Numbered from the stretch's first letter, positions 55,656 to 63,867 are shown. The stretch is 64,000 nucleotides of DNA from Pseudomonas chlororaphis (GCF_000783395.1 NZ_JSFK01000004.1:70765-134764), one strand, 5' to 3'. Translations and numbers: made by a program. The notes: generated from the letters alone by a model not told the origin.

Positions 55656-55877
55656 TCAGCTGTCTTTCTCGGACGCTTGAGCCTGGGAAGTGGCAGCCTG
55701 TGGGGCTTGCGAGGCATCTTGCGTCTTGGCCATTACTTCGGCCTGATACTGATCGTAGGCTTGAGCGCGAGCGACGTTGTGCGCCACGAACGACTGCGAT
55801 TCTTCAGCCATCGCCATCGGCGACAGGATCAATGAGGACAAAACGAAAGCGCTGGCAATACCCATACTGTTGGACAT
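55656..55877 (-). CDS. Small secreted protein of unknown function
   Basis: A 73-residue protein with a clear signal peptide (hydrophobic run at about 5–18, cleavage near AMA-EE). The mature part is an Ala/Gln/Ser-rich tail with no cysteine and no known domain. A ribosome site AAGG and a terminator downstream support a real gene. It is not recognised. Confidence 0.7.
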   Translation of the reverse strand: MSNSMGIASAFVLSSLILSPMAMAEESQSFVAHNVARAQAYDQYQAEVMAKTQDASQAPQAATSQAQASEKDS

Positions 55878-56092
55878 CTTGAAAACCTTCTCGCTTGGCG
55901 AGTGCTGTTTGGTGCGGGCAAAGATAAGGTTGCCGGGCGTTGGGAAACAGCGTGATTTTCATAAATGACTGTTGCGCGGGAGGTAAAAGTCGAAGTTCGC
56001 GGTGTAGCCAAGAGCAACCCCCTCACCCCAGCCCTCTCCCCCAGGGGGGCGAGGGGGAAAGGGAGCAGATTGGGGGCTTTTCAAAGCCTGAG
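55878..56092. other. Host intergenic DNA with the left part of a Pseudomonas repeat
   Basis: No gene is seen. From about 56018 the sequence CCCCTCACCCCAGCCCTCTC… reads into GGGGGCTTTTCAAAGCCTGAG. I recall this as the first half of a common ~150-bp intergenic repeat of Pseudomonas. It stops abruptly at 56092 where the prophage is proposed to begin. Confidence 0.6.
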
Positions 56093-56114
56093 TGTTAACG
56101 CGTGACCTAAATCA

Positions 56115-56174
56115 TACCCAAAACGCGCGATAAACCCGACCCATTCCGGTCCACCCCGACCCAAACCGGGACAC
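56115..56174. repeat. Tandem ~20-bp repeats at prophage end, candidate transposase sites
   Basis: Copies at 56135–56154 and 56155–56174 are directly adjacent and share CCCGACCC plus CCGG and the final CAC, about 16 of 20 positions. A more diverged copy (ACCCAAAACGCG) begins about 20 bases earlier. MuA-type transposases bind several ~22-bp sites near each end, so these are good candidates. Confidence 0.65.
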
Positions 56175-56204
56175 CCCCTGCAATTCCCTTGCACCCAGCG
56201 CAAC

Positions 56205-56239
56205 GAAAAACGCCCCGTCAGTCATCAACCGACGGGGCG
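56205..56239 (-). terminator. Terminator of the phage early operon, overlapping mor 3' end
   Basis: CGCCCCGTC (56211–56219) and GACGGGGCG (56231–56239) form a nine-bp stem whose loop includes the mor stop codon. On the minus strand a T-run follows at 56210–56206. It would stop leftward phage transcription before the element end. Confidence 0.85.
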
Positions 56240-56580
56240 AACATATCCACCTGACGACGCGCCACCTCATCCTTGCGCACCGCCTTCACAATCTTATAAA
56301 TCCACTGCAATGACACCGCATACTTCCTCGCCAGATCACTATGATTCGTCCCATTGAACTCCTCAAAAATCTGCCGATCCCGCCGACTAAGCTTCCCCGC
56401 CAGCCCCATCGGGAAATAGACATTCTGCCCACCCCAATGCGCCGCCATCCGATCGGCCACCGCCTCAGCCACATGCCGAGCCGCCTCATCCTCCATCGAC
56501 ACCAACTCAACCAACGAAGCAGCCACATGCTCCGTCAGATCAACCAACAACTCCGGCCCCTTACTGCGCAAGCCACTCAT
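56218..56580 (-). CDS. mor: Mor transcription activator family protein
   Basis: A 120-residue protein of the Mor/C family, the Mu-type activators of middle and late phage promoters. The family dimerisation motif HWGGQNVYFPMG lies at residues 48–59, and a helix-turn-helix covers about 78–103 (NHSDLARKYAVSLQWIYKIV). It is the last gene of the leftward early operon and its stop lies within a terminator hairpin. In Mu, Mor is likewise the last early-phase product. Confidence 0.9.
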   Translation of the reverse strand: MSGLRSKGPELLVDLTEHVAASLVELVSMEDEAARHVAEAVADRMAAHWGGQNVYFPMGLAGKLSRRDRQIFEEFNGTNHSDLARKYAVSLQWIYKIVKAVRKDEVARRQVDMFAPSVDD

Positions 56581-56611
56581 CCCAGCACCGCCGCACCCAA
56601 GAGGCCGACAA

Positions 56612-56929
56612 TCATTGCACCGCCCCCCTGGCCAACGTCAGCCAAACCACATCCACCCCGCGAACCGTCACCGCATTACACGTAAACTGCCCCGCAGACG
56701 AATAGCGAACCCCACTCAAACAATCCCCGAACCGCACCACAAACAAATCAGCACAGTCCTCATCAATCACCACCTTATTCTCTAATAGCACCTGCTCCTT
56801 GATCCCAATGCCGGCCCCACGCAACTCCCGCACCAGCTCATTAAAAGCCGACAGCATGATCGGAAACCCCTCAGCCAAAATACTCAGCGGCACACGTCTC
56901 AACCGACTGGTCAGATTCAAAGTCTCCAA
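56612..56929 (-). CDS. Phage early protein of unknown function
   Basis: A protein of about 105 residues between the MuB-like ATPase and mor. A TTG at 56929, two bases after the ATPase stop and six bases after a GGGGG ribosome-like run, is the preferred start. An ATG at 56950 overlapping the ATPase gene is possible. The middle (FNELVRELRGAGIGIKEQV) is helical, followed by a beta-rich end. No known domain is recognised. Confidence 0.7.
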   Translation of the reverse strand: METLNLTSRLRRVPLSILAEGFPIMLSAFNELVRELRGAGIGIKEQVLLENKVVIDEDCADLFVVRFGDCLSGVRYSSAGQFTCNAVTVRGVDVVWLTLARGAVQ

Positions 56930-56930
56930 A

Positions 56931-58112
56931 TCACACCCCCTTGACCACATCAGCAGACACCTTCGGAACACCCAACTGCACCGCCAAATTCATCGCCGCA
57001 ATCACCAGATTCCCAATCGCCAATGGATAAAGCAGCGAAACCGTCCCATCCCGCCCACCATGCCGAGTCGGCTGAGACAAGCGCGCCACAATCGCCTCAA
57101 CAGCGCCAGGCTCGATGACATCCCCCAACGCCTTACCGACCCGCTCAAACCGAAACGTCAAAAACTCCCCCAACCGCGAATGATCAACCGGCCCCAGCAC
57201 CACACGCTCACAGCGCTGCACCACCTCCCGCACATCCGCATTACGCTCACTCAACTTCACCCCCAACTCCGGCTGGCCAATCATGATGACGCTCACCAAC
57301 TTCGTGAACCCCACCTCCAACTCCAAAATCCGCTTCAAATGCTTAAGCGTCGGCACCGGCAAACTATGCGCCTCCTCAATCACCAGACAATGGCGATACC
57401 CGGCCGCATGCGACTCCTTCAACGCCCGATGCAACTGAGCAAAGCGCGCCTCAGGACTACTCTTCGGCTTAGCCAACGGCGCCACGGCCGCCATCATCGA
57501 CTCAGCAATATGCGTACTCTTAAGCGACTTCCCCTTCGAATCGTTATCCTCAGACGCCAACACATAAGGCTCAATAATCAGCACCGGATCATTATTCTCA
57601 GCAAGCCGATTCACCAGATCCCGGCGAAGCGTACTTTTACCGGCCCCCGATTCACCCTCAACGGCCAGAAAGCCACCGTGCCGCGCCGTCTGATACATCG
57701 CCTCCCGCACGTAACGAATATCCGGACTCACCCACATATCCTGGGCACACTGCAACTCATCAAACGGATCACGAAACAGACCAAACGCCTTACGCGTAGC
57801 GGGCTGAAGCGTTTGCTTGGGTAACAACATCGAATCGTCCTCCTTGGACAGCACAACCACAGCAGCCGGAACATCGGCCATCAAACACGGCACAACCGCC
57901 TCATCAAAAGCACCTGCAATCGCAGCATCATTCGCCCCACAATCCGCCAGAAAAGAGCGAATACGCCCCCGCAACACCTCACCATCCAACTTGCGCGGCC
58001 AAAGATTGTGATTCACCAACTGCGCGACCGCCGCACTACTGACACACAACGACTGCGCCAGCGCCGCCTGAGGCCGGCCCATGTCCTGCAAAATCCCTTT
58101 CAACTTCAACAT
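56931..58112 (-). CDS. MuB-like transposition ATPase (ExeA/TniB type)
   Basis: A 393-residue AAA+ ATPase that would capture target DNA and stimulate the adjacent transposase. An N-terminal helix-turn-helix (about 5–40, QAALAQSLCVSSAAVAQLV) precedes the ATPase core: Walker A GESGAGKS at 153–160 and Walker B HCLVIEEAH at 241–249. The arrangement resembles ExeA-like B proteins of BcepMu and B3 rather than the shorter MuB. The ATG at 58112 overlaps the transposase stop (TGATG); a GTG three bases earlier is also possible. Confidence 0.9.
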   Translation of the reverse strand: MLKLKGILQDMGRPQAALAQSLCVSSAAVAQLVNHNLWPRKLDGEVLRGRIRSFLADCGANDAAIAGAFDEAVVPCLMADVPAAVVVLSKEDDSMLLPKQTLQPATRKAFGLFRDPFDELQCAQDMWVSPDIRYVREAMYQTARHGGFLAVEGESGAGKSTLRRDLVNRLAENNDPVLIIEPYVLASEDNDSKGKSLKSTHIAESMMAAVAPLAKPKSSPEARFAQLHRALKESHAAGYRHCLVIEEAHSLPVPTLKHLKRILELEVGFTKLVSVIMIGQPELGVKLSERNADVREVVQRCERVVLGPVDHSRLGEFLTFRFERVGKALGDVIEPGAVEAIVARLSQPTRHGGRDGTVSLLYPLAIGNLVIAAMNLAVQLGVPKVSADVVKGV

Positions 58113-59875
58113 CACACACCCCCAACCGAACCGAACGGCCCACGCCTGACCTCAACAGGCCGCTTCAGCTCAGCCTCAATCGCCTCAAGATCCTCCTCCG
58201 GAACACCCTGCGGGAAACGCTCCAACAACCACCCATAAGACTGCGGCGACCACAACTGACCCAGCCTCGGCCGCAACCACTTCGCCGCCTCAACCAAACT
58301 CAACGGCGCCACCTCAACCGTCGGCGCCTCCACATTCAGCGTCGACCCCCGACGCGGCAGATAAGCCGGCAACACCGTATCCTTCACATACTTAAGCGGA
58401 TCCACACGCCCACCAAACGGCATCGCCTTCGCCTTGCGCGCAGCCAGCGCATCCGCCTCCGAATGCGTCCCCGTCGCCAACTGCTCCAACACCTTGCGCG
58501 ACACCTGCGCCGGCGTCTGCGCATGCTGTTTAAACTGCTCACCAATCACCGCCGCCGACTCAGCAAAGCCAAACGCATCCACCCCAATCCGCTCAATCAC
58601 GTGGTACCGCTCACGCCCGTCATCGCCCACCAACACCGCAATCGCCGAATCCTTATCCCGCCAGCAATTACGCGTCACCAACAACTTCTCACCCACCATC
58701 ACATCCGGCACCGAACTCACATCAAACGACGCCCCGCGAAACGACACCCGTAGCAAATTACTCACCTTGCGGCACTCCGGCGTACACACCGCCAACTCCC
58801 GGCACACCTCCACACTCGGCGCCAAGCGCAACTGCTCAGGCGTAATCAACTGCCACACCCCATACCGACTGCGGCGCGTGCGCGTATGAATCGACGTCGA
58901 ATTGAAAAACCGCATCCACTGCGTCGCCCACGCATTAATCTGCTCAAGCGTCTTCGCCGGCTGAAACTTCAGCGCACTCTCAAACTCCCGCTCGACCAAA
59001 TTGTGCGCCTGCTCAACCTGGCCCTTCGCCCGCGCATTACCGACCCGATTAATCACCAAATCAATCGACAACACCCGGCACAAATTGCGGAAAATCCCAC
59101 TCGTCATCGCCGCCCCCGGATCCGTCATCAACACCCAAGGCACCCCGTGAAAAGGATCCGCCGCACCGCGTTTCTGCATCGCATTAATCAACACACTGCA
59201 CAAATTCTCGGCCGACTCCGCCCCCAACACATACTCCACATACAGCGTCCCGCTTGTATGATCCGTCACCACATACCGCCACAACCGCTGGCGCTCAATC
59301 CGCTTCAAATTCGCCGGCTTCCCCTCATAAAACTCAGCCTTATGCATCACCCGCGCACCGTCATCCGCCAAATAGAACTGCGTCGAAATCGACGCATCCA
59401 CCTGCCACACATGATTAGGATGCAAACTCGCCAACGACACCGCCGGCGCGTCCTGCAACAACTGCGACGGATGCAACTTATAAGCAAACAACGCCCGGCA
59501 AATCGCACTGCGGCTCAACGGGCGAAACACACCCGTCAACTCATCCACACGGCCCGCCGTAATCAATCCATTACTGCGCAAGCGCTCAACCGCCCGCACA
59601 ATCGTCGACAACTGCTTGTTATTCGCCCGAATCGACTCCAACAACATCGCCGAAATCAAACGAGCCTCCTCAATCGGTAAAACACTGCTGCCCGCATCAC
59701 GCCGGCGCTTACGCGGCTTCGCCACACACACCGACTTCAAAAGCCGTTGCAGCGTAGAAAGCGACACCCCCAGCTCCGAAACACCCGCCGCATAAATCGC
59801 CGAACGCTCGCCATACACCGCCGCATCCAGACGGCGAGCAATCTCCATCAACTGCTGAGCTTGAACAGGATTCAT
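58112..59875 (-). CDS. Phage DDE transposase (MuA/TnsB-like)
   Basis: A 587-residue transposase of the DDE (rve) superfamily. An N-terminal DNA-binding region (about 1–130) is followed by the catalytic core with D160 (WQVD), D252 (MTDPG) and E288 (KGQVE). There are 35 residues between the last two, the classical DD35E spacing. A C-terminal beta-barrel and activator-binding tail follow. Its product pairs with the ATPase encoded next. It overlaps both neighbours by a few bases, so the three genes are translationally coupled. Confidence 0.93.
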   Translation of the reverse strand: MNPVQAQQLMEIARRLDAAVYGERSAIYAAGVSELGVSLSTLQRLLKSVCVAKPRKRRRDAGSSVLPIEEARLISAMLLESIRANNKQLSTIVRAVERLRSNGLITAGRVDELTGVFRPLSRSAICRALFAYKLHPSQLLQDAPAVSLASLHPNHVWQVDASISTQFYLADDGARVMHKAEFYEGKPANLKRIERQRLWRYVVTDHTSGTLYVEYVLGAESAENLCSVLINAMQKRGAADPFHGVPWVLMTDPGAAMTSGIFRNLCRVLSIDLVINRVGNARAKGQVEQAHNLVEREFESALKFQPAKTLEQINAWATQWMRFFNSTSIHTRTRRSRYGVWQLITPEQLRLAPSVEVCRELAVCTPECRKVSNLLRVSFRGASFDVSSVPDVMVGEKLLVTRNCWRDKDSAIAVLVGDDGRERYHVIERIGVDAFGFAESAAVIGEQFKQHAQTPAQVSRKVLEQLATGTHSEADALAARKAKAMPFGGRVDPLKYVKDTVLPAYLPRRGSTLNVEAPTVEVAPLSLVEAAKWLRPRLGQLWSPQSYGWLLERFPQGVPEEDLEAIEAELKRPVEVRRGPFGSVGGV

Positions 59876-60807
59876 CCCTCAACCTCCGCAGCCGACAACC
59901 AAACCGCAGCACCATCCGCCGCACCCAGCAAATTGAACTCACTGCGAACCACGCCCAGCGTCGTCTCCAACTGCCCAATCAACCCGGCCTGAAACACCCG
60001 ATGATCCTCACCGTCACACGCCAGCGCCGCCAACTTCGCAAACCCCTCCCGCAGCGGCCCCAACACACAACACTCCGCCTCAAACGCAATCGCCGTCAGC
60101 TCAGCGCGCAACGCCTTCGCCACCTCATCGGCCGGCATCGCCTGCACCTGCTGGCGGGAGCACTCCAGCGCCCGGCGAGCGCCATCCAACTCACCGGATC
60201 GCTTCGCCAGCAACTCGCTCTGCGCCGAATAATCCGCCGTAGCCTCCTCAAGCCGTCGGCCTAACAACGCCGTCTCCCGAGCATGCTGGCCGATCAACTC
60301 CTCAGCCAACTCAACAAACGCTTCCTTATCACCGGCCCTGGCCACTTCAACCAGCGCCGACTGCTGGTCCTGCGGCAACTGGCGAAACTGGCGCAACTCG
60401 CGATAGCCAAACCCCATCCGCGACATCGAATCCAGCGCCTCCTCACCGAAAGCCCGCACATTCGCAATATCGCGATCCACCTGATCAACCGAGCGCCCCA
60501 ACAGGCCGCAAAACTCCTCCCACGTCCCACTCAACACCTGCGCACCGTGCGGACTTTTGCCGCCCGCAATCGCTCGATAAAGCTTCTTCTCCTTCACAAA
60601 CGCCAACTTCGAAATCCGCACCGTGCGGGAAAACGCCTCCAACGCACCCGCCATCAGCGACTGACCCAACAACTGATTCACCACATCCCGCTCATCACCA
60701 TGCAAAGCCTGCAACGACGCCATCGCATTCTGATCAGCCGTCAATCTCGCACCATCCAACGCCGGCAACACCAACGCCTCAGCGCAAACACCCTTGCTCC
60801 GTGCCAT
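59872..60807 (-). CDS. Phage early protein with coiled coil
   Basis: A 311-residue protein just upstream of the transposase. The middle (about 140–225) is rich in Glu, Leu, Arg and Ala and predicts a coiled coil, and residues about 85–130 (GTWEEFCGLLGRSVDQVDRDIANV) look like a small DNA-binding or ParB-like helical module. AGGAGG lies five bases before the ATG. The position suggests a role in transposition or replication, but no function is known to me. Confidence 0.8.
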   Translation of the reverse strand: MARSKGVCAEALVLPALDGARLTADQNAMASLQALHGDERDVVNQLLGQSLMAGALEAFSRTVRISKLAFVKEKKLYRAIAGGKSPHGAQVLSGTWEEFCGLLGRSVDQVDRDIANVRAFGEEALDSMSRMGFGYRELRQFRQLPQDQQSALVEVARAGDKEAFVELAEELIGQHARETALLGRRLEEATADYSAQSELLAKRSGELDGARRALECSRQQVQAMPADEVAKALRAELTAIAFEAECCVLGPLREGFAKLAALACDGEDHRVFQAGLIGQLETTLGVVRSEFNLLGAADGAAVWLSAAEVEG

Positions 60808-60816
60808 ACCGCCTCC

Positions 60817-61119
60817 TTAAACCCTCGAACCCGCGGCAATCCGCTGATTGATTTCCTGCATCCGTCCCGTCAAACGCGCCATGTGCTCGGCATGCGCCTG
60901 CGCCATCTGCAACACCTTCACCGAATGAGCAAAACGCCCGTTATCCAACTTCAGCGCCAAACCTTCCTCAATCAACGTCTGCATCGCCCGCGTAATATTG
61001 CTCGGACTGTCCTGCGTCAACACCGCCAACTCCGCATTACTCAAGCCCGTCACCGTGTGCCCCTTCAACGCCAACAGCACACGCAACACCCGAGCAGACG
61101 CCGACACCGGCCGACTCAT
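60817..61119 (-). CDS. Phage winged-helix DNA-binding protein
   Basis: A 100-residue protein whose first ~65 residues resemble an IclR/MarR winged helix (ASARVLRVLLALKGH, then SNAELAVLTQDSPSNITRAM). A charged helix follows. The start MSRPVSAS at 61119 is chosen over a 10-residue longer frame. It is an early-operon regulator candidate; target unknown. Confidence 0.8.
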   Translation of the reverse strand: MSRPVSASARVLRVLLALKGHTVTGLSNAELAVLTQDSPSNITRAMQTLIEEGLALKLDNGRFAHSVKVLQMAQAHAEHMARLTGRMQEINQRIAAGSRV

Positions 61120-61363
61120 CGCAACACCCAAGCAAAAGCGATCAAACACGACACAGCACGCACAACAAAATCAGGTAAATTGCCCCCCTCAAAACCGAAG
61201 GCCCGCACCCGCCACCTATTAAGCAGCCCACGCGTCACCGCAAAAAAAGTGGCAAATAGTGTGTTTTTTGTAGGAAAACTCTCTTTTTCACCCGCGCGCA
61301 GTCTCGGCAAACAAATAAAAGCGGTAGATTCCCCATAACCGATATGATTTTTCATCCAGAGCC
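61120..61363. other. Gap between the Ner-like and winged-helix genes
   Basis: A 244-base gap, with A/T-rich stretches around 61240–61320, unusually open for a phage early operon. No supported ORF. It may contain a second leftward promoter or a small RNA, but no clear signal was found. Confidence 0.4.
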
Positions 61364-61600
61364 TCACGCCACAAAACGCGAAGACTCAAGAGCCGACGCC
61401 GGGTCCACACAAATCTCCCCGGCCTTAAGCCCCAACTTGATCGCAATCTCATGCGTCTGACCGCGCACACACTTCTTGCGCCCACCCAACACCTCAAAAA
61501 CCAGGTTGGGCGAAAAGCGATTCGCGATCGCCCACTGAGTAATCGAAACACCCTTGGCCCTAAGCTCAGCTTTAGCCTCATCCGCAGTACGTAGCGTCAT
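61364..61600 (-). CDS. Ner-like phage DNA-binding protein
   Basis: A 78-residue protein with a helix-turn-helix in its centre (about 8–50; SITQWAIANRFSPNLVFEVLGGRKKC), similar to small phage early regulators that share a control region with the repressor, as Ner does in Mu. GGAGGGA lies four to five bases before the ATG. First gene of the leftward early operon and divergent from the repressor. Confidence 0.82.
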   Translation of the reverse strand: MTLRTADEAKAELRAKGVSITQWAIANRFSPNLVFEVLGGRKKCVRGQTHEIAIKLGLKAGEICVDPASALESSRFVA

Positions 61601-61647
61601 AAAATCCCTCCGGGGAAACAGCACCCGCCTTGGTGCCGATAAAGTTG

Positions 61648-61729
61648 CCGTTCGTGGTCGGACGGTGTGAACGAATGATGGAACCGAACGGTTCCCATGT
61701 AAAAGGATTTTGGTAACCGAATGGTTTCC
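61648..61729. promoter_or_regulatory. Phage operator region between Ner-like and repressor genes
   Basis: GGAACCGAACGGTTCC (61680–61695) is a perfect inverted repeat. GGTAACCGAATGGTTTCC (61712–61729) is a near-perfect one with the same AACCGAAYGGTT core and overlaps the repressor start codon. A half-like CCGTTCG lies at 61648–61654. These are probable repressor and/or Ner operators controlling the divergent lytic and lysogenic transcripts. Confidence 0.75.
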
Positions 61730-62149
61730 TTTTGTGAGCGACTACGCGGCGAGCGGACACGGCTAGGCCTCAACCAAACCGACTTCGCAGCCCTGGCCGG
61801 CGTAACCAAAAAAACCCAAATGCTCTACGAAGCAGGCGACCGCGTCCCCGACGCCCACTACATGGCCGCCATCGCCCAAGCCGGTGCAGACCTCTACTTC
61901 ATCATCACCGGCCAAAAAATCCTCGTCCCCAACGTCGACGCAGCAGCCCCCACCTGGGCGCCCATCGACGGCGAAAAACTCGGACGAATCATCGAAATGC
62001 TCGAAACCGCCGCCAAACAAGCCGGCCGGCGTTGGCCATCAAAAAAACTGGCCGAAGTGGCCGCAGAGATCTACAACGCGCTGGGCCACGAACAACAGTT
62101 CGACCAGCCCCGCGTTGAGCGCATATTGAAATTGGTAATAAATCGCTGA
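61721..62149 (+). CDS. Phage repressor, XRE family
   Basis: A 142-residue regulator with an N-terminal XRE helix-turn-helix (about 5–58: RLRGERTRLGLNQTDFAALAGVTKKTQMLYE) and a helical C-terminal part. It is divergent from the Ner-like gene and sits on matching operators, one overlapping its ATG, so it is the likely lysogeny repressor with autoregulation. The ribosome-like AAAAGGA is about 13 bases from the ATG, so translation may be weak. Confidence 0.87.
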   Translation: MVSFCERLRGERTRLGLNQTDFAALAGVTKKTQMLYEAGDRVPDAHYMAAIAQAGADLYFIITGQKILVPNVDAAAPTWAPIDGEKLGRIIEMLETAAKQAGRRWPSKKLAEVAAEIYNALGHEQQFDQPRVERILKLVINR

Positions 62150-62166
62150 AATAGCAAAGGAGAACT

Positions 62167-62580
62167 ATGCCAAGCGAGGACGGAGACCTGGTCAGCAAAC
62201 TATCAGCCAGGCTTTCAGAGGAAATACAAAACCTCCCCATGGATGGAAAAGACCATCAACTCACCATCAAAATCAAAGGCAACCGCGGCCAAATCAACCT
62301 CGGCCACCACACCCTCAAACACCCACCACCCCAACCCAGCGAACGACAGTGCTTGTATTGCGACCACACCCCCCACGACGACATAGCCGCCCATAAAAAC
62401 GCCCTGACACAGCAACACAACAACCACCGGCTCATCCTCAAAACCTGCGTAGCCTGCATCGGCATCGCCGCCCTCAGCTACTCAATCAAAGACCACCTGC
62501 CCGAAGCCCTCAAAACCTACGCCCTCATCGCCACAGGCGTATTCGCAGGCCTGGCCTTCATGCTCGTCGCATCCCACTAA
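62167..62580 (+). CDS. Phage-encoded membrane protein of unknown function
   Basis: A 137-residue protein. The N-terminal half is soluble and includes CLYCDHTPHDDIAAH (about 59–73), whose Cys and His spacing could bind a metal. Two hydrophobic segments (about 94–108 and 116–134) end the protein. AAGGAG precedes the ATG. It lies directly behind the repressor, a usual site for lysogenic-conversion genes. Not recognised. Confidence 0.75.
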   Translation: MPSEDGDLVSKLSARLSEEIQNLPMDGKDHQLTIKIKGNRGQINLGHHTLKHPPPQPSERQCLYCDHTPHDDIAAHKNALTQQHNNHRLILKTCVACIGIAALSYSIKDHLPEALKTYALIATGVFAGLAFMLVASH

Positions 62581-62658
62581 ATGCCCCAACCACAGACGGT
62601 GTCACCACCGTCGCCCACGCAGCCCCCACGGACGAAACGCCCCAAAAAGGAAGCACCA

Positions 62659-63318
62659 ATGGACCAGAATAAAAACAACGCAAAAACAGAAAAGACCACC
62701 GCGCAAAAAGTCGCGACAGCAGTGTCATGGGTCATCGTCGCCGCCAGCGTTTGGTATTGGCTCAGCCCGAACGAACCCATCACAGTGAAACCAGCCGTCG
62801 CCCAATCGGCCGAACAACAGCAGACGCCCACCGTCTACACCAGCGCCAGCCCCCAAGCCTTGGCCAGCGCCACCCAATATTTGGCTGATCTCGACAACGC
62901 CATGACACAGGGCCTGCAGATCCTCAAAGCCAACAACCTCAAAGACCTATCGGCCCACAGCCAACGATTCAAAGCCCTGCGTGAAACAGGCCAAGCCCAG
63001 TTCGGCCGTTCCGTATTCGAGCCGCTCGGCCACTGCGCCGCAGCCGGGATCTACGCCAATAGCTGGTGGCAGGCCCAAGTCAGCGCAATGAGAAGAGAAG
63101 GTAACGGAACCGTGCCCGGCGAGACTCAAAGCCTCCTAGATGAGTTCCAAACCAATCGGGTACAGTGCCTAACTGCTGTCCACCCCTCGGTCGAAGGGGT
63201 GAACACTGCAATGGATAAAGAGGGCGATCAGGATAAATCCTGCCTTACCACTTTCATTCTCGATTCCCACACGAAGGAATTGGTAGAAAAAGCAAAACCT
63301 GCACATTGCAACATCTGA
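62659..63318 (+). CDS. Phage-encoded single-pass membrane protein of unknown function
   Basis: A 219-residue protein. The ATG at 62659 (MDQNKNNAKT) is chosen because AAGGA lies seven bases upstream; the frame is open back to 62581. One membrane helix (about 17–36) is followed by a soluble, probably periplasmic, helical domain with cysteines near 124, 173, 197 and 217 that could form disulfides. Not recognised. It may alter the envelope of the lysogen. Confidence 0.72.
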   Translation: MDQNKNNAKTEKTTAQKVATAVSWVIVAASVWYWLSPNEPITVKPAVAQSAEQQQTPTVYTSASPQALASATQYLADLDNAMTQGLQILKANNLKDLSAHSQRFKALRETGQAQFGRSVFEPLGHCAAAGIYANSWWQAQVSAMRREGNGTVPGETQSLLDEFQTNRVQCLTAVHPSVEGVNTAMDKEGDQDKSCLTTFILDSHTKELVEKAKPAHCNI

Positions 63319-63351
63319 CCAGCTTTCCATGGATACAGGAGCCAGCGACAA

Positions 63352-63867
63352 ATGTTCGAAAACCTAATGAACGACCATTGTTTCGTCATAGATCCAAACG
63401 GAAAAAAATCGGGGCCATACAAAACAGCTTTCAGTGGAAGAAACAGCATTCGAATTTATGACCAAAACTTTGAAGCAGAAGTAGGCGACTCGCTCATTCA
63501 GCCTTTGCCCAATGGCAAAGAGATGTCCTTCGCCATTACCGGCATAAGCTATCAATCTGGCTTGGGTGACGACATCCCGGGAAGCTGGCAAGTGGTTTAT
63601 GCAAAAGGCGGTACCCAACCTAAACCACCGCAAGTCATCAACCCGACCTACAACTTCCACGGCTCCAATAACGTTCAAATCGGCGACAACAACATCCAGA
63701 ACATTCGCAACGCAGTTGAATCCCTCGTTCAGGGAATCAATAACGCCCAGACCACACCAGCAGAAAAAGACAAGGCCAAGGGATTACTCCGCACCTTTCT
63801 CGAGAACCCAACCACCGCCTCAGTATTAGGCGCAGCGGCAACCGGCGTACTCGCATTACTCGGCTAA
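63352..63867 (+). CDS. Phage accessory protein with NNVQIGDNN motif
   Basis: A 171-residue protein. Residues 1–90 are beta-rich. A short linker then leads to YNFHGSNNVQIGDNNIQNI (about 100–118), a motif I recall from diverse accessory proteins where it precedes a C-terminal helix bundle. The last ~20 residues are hydrophobic (ASVLGAAATGVLALLG). GGAG lies 10 bases before the ATG. It has more A/T than its neighbours. No function can be assigned; immunity or superinfection exclusion is a guess from its position. Confidence 0.72.
   Translation: MFENLMNDHCFVIDPNGKKSGPYKTAFSGRNSIRIYDQNFEAEVGDSLIQPLPNGKEMSFAITGISYQSGLGDDIPGSWQVVYAKGGTQPKPPQVINPTYNFHGSNNVQIGDNNIQNIRNAVESLVQGINNAQTTPAEKDKAKGLLRTFLENPTTASVLGAAATGVLALLG

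Noticed and set aside
57817..61338. Plus-strand ORFs within the prophage early region (for example 58886–59680, 60283–61338)
   Set aside because: They are Arg/His/Pro-rich antisense frames produced by the C/A-rich strand opposite the transposase and its neighbours.
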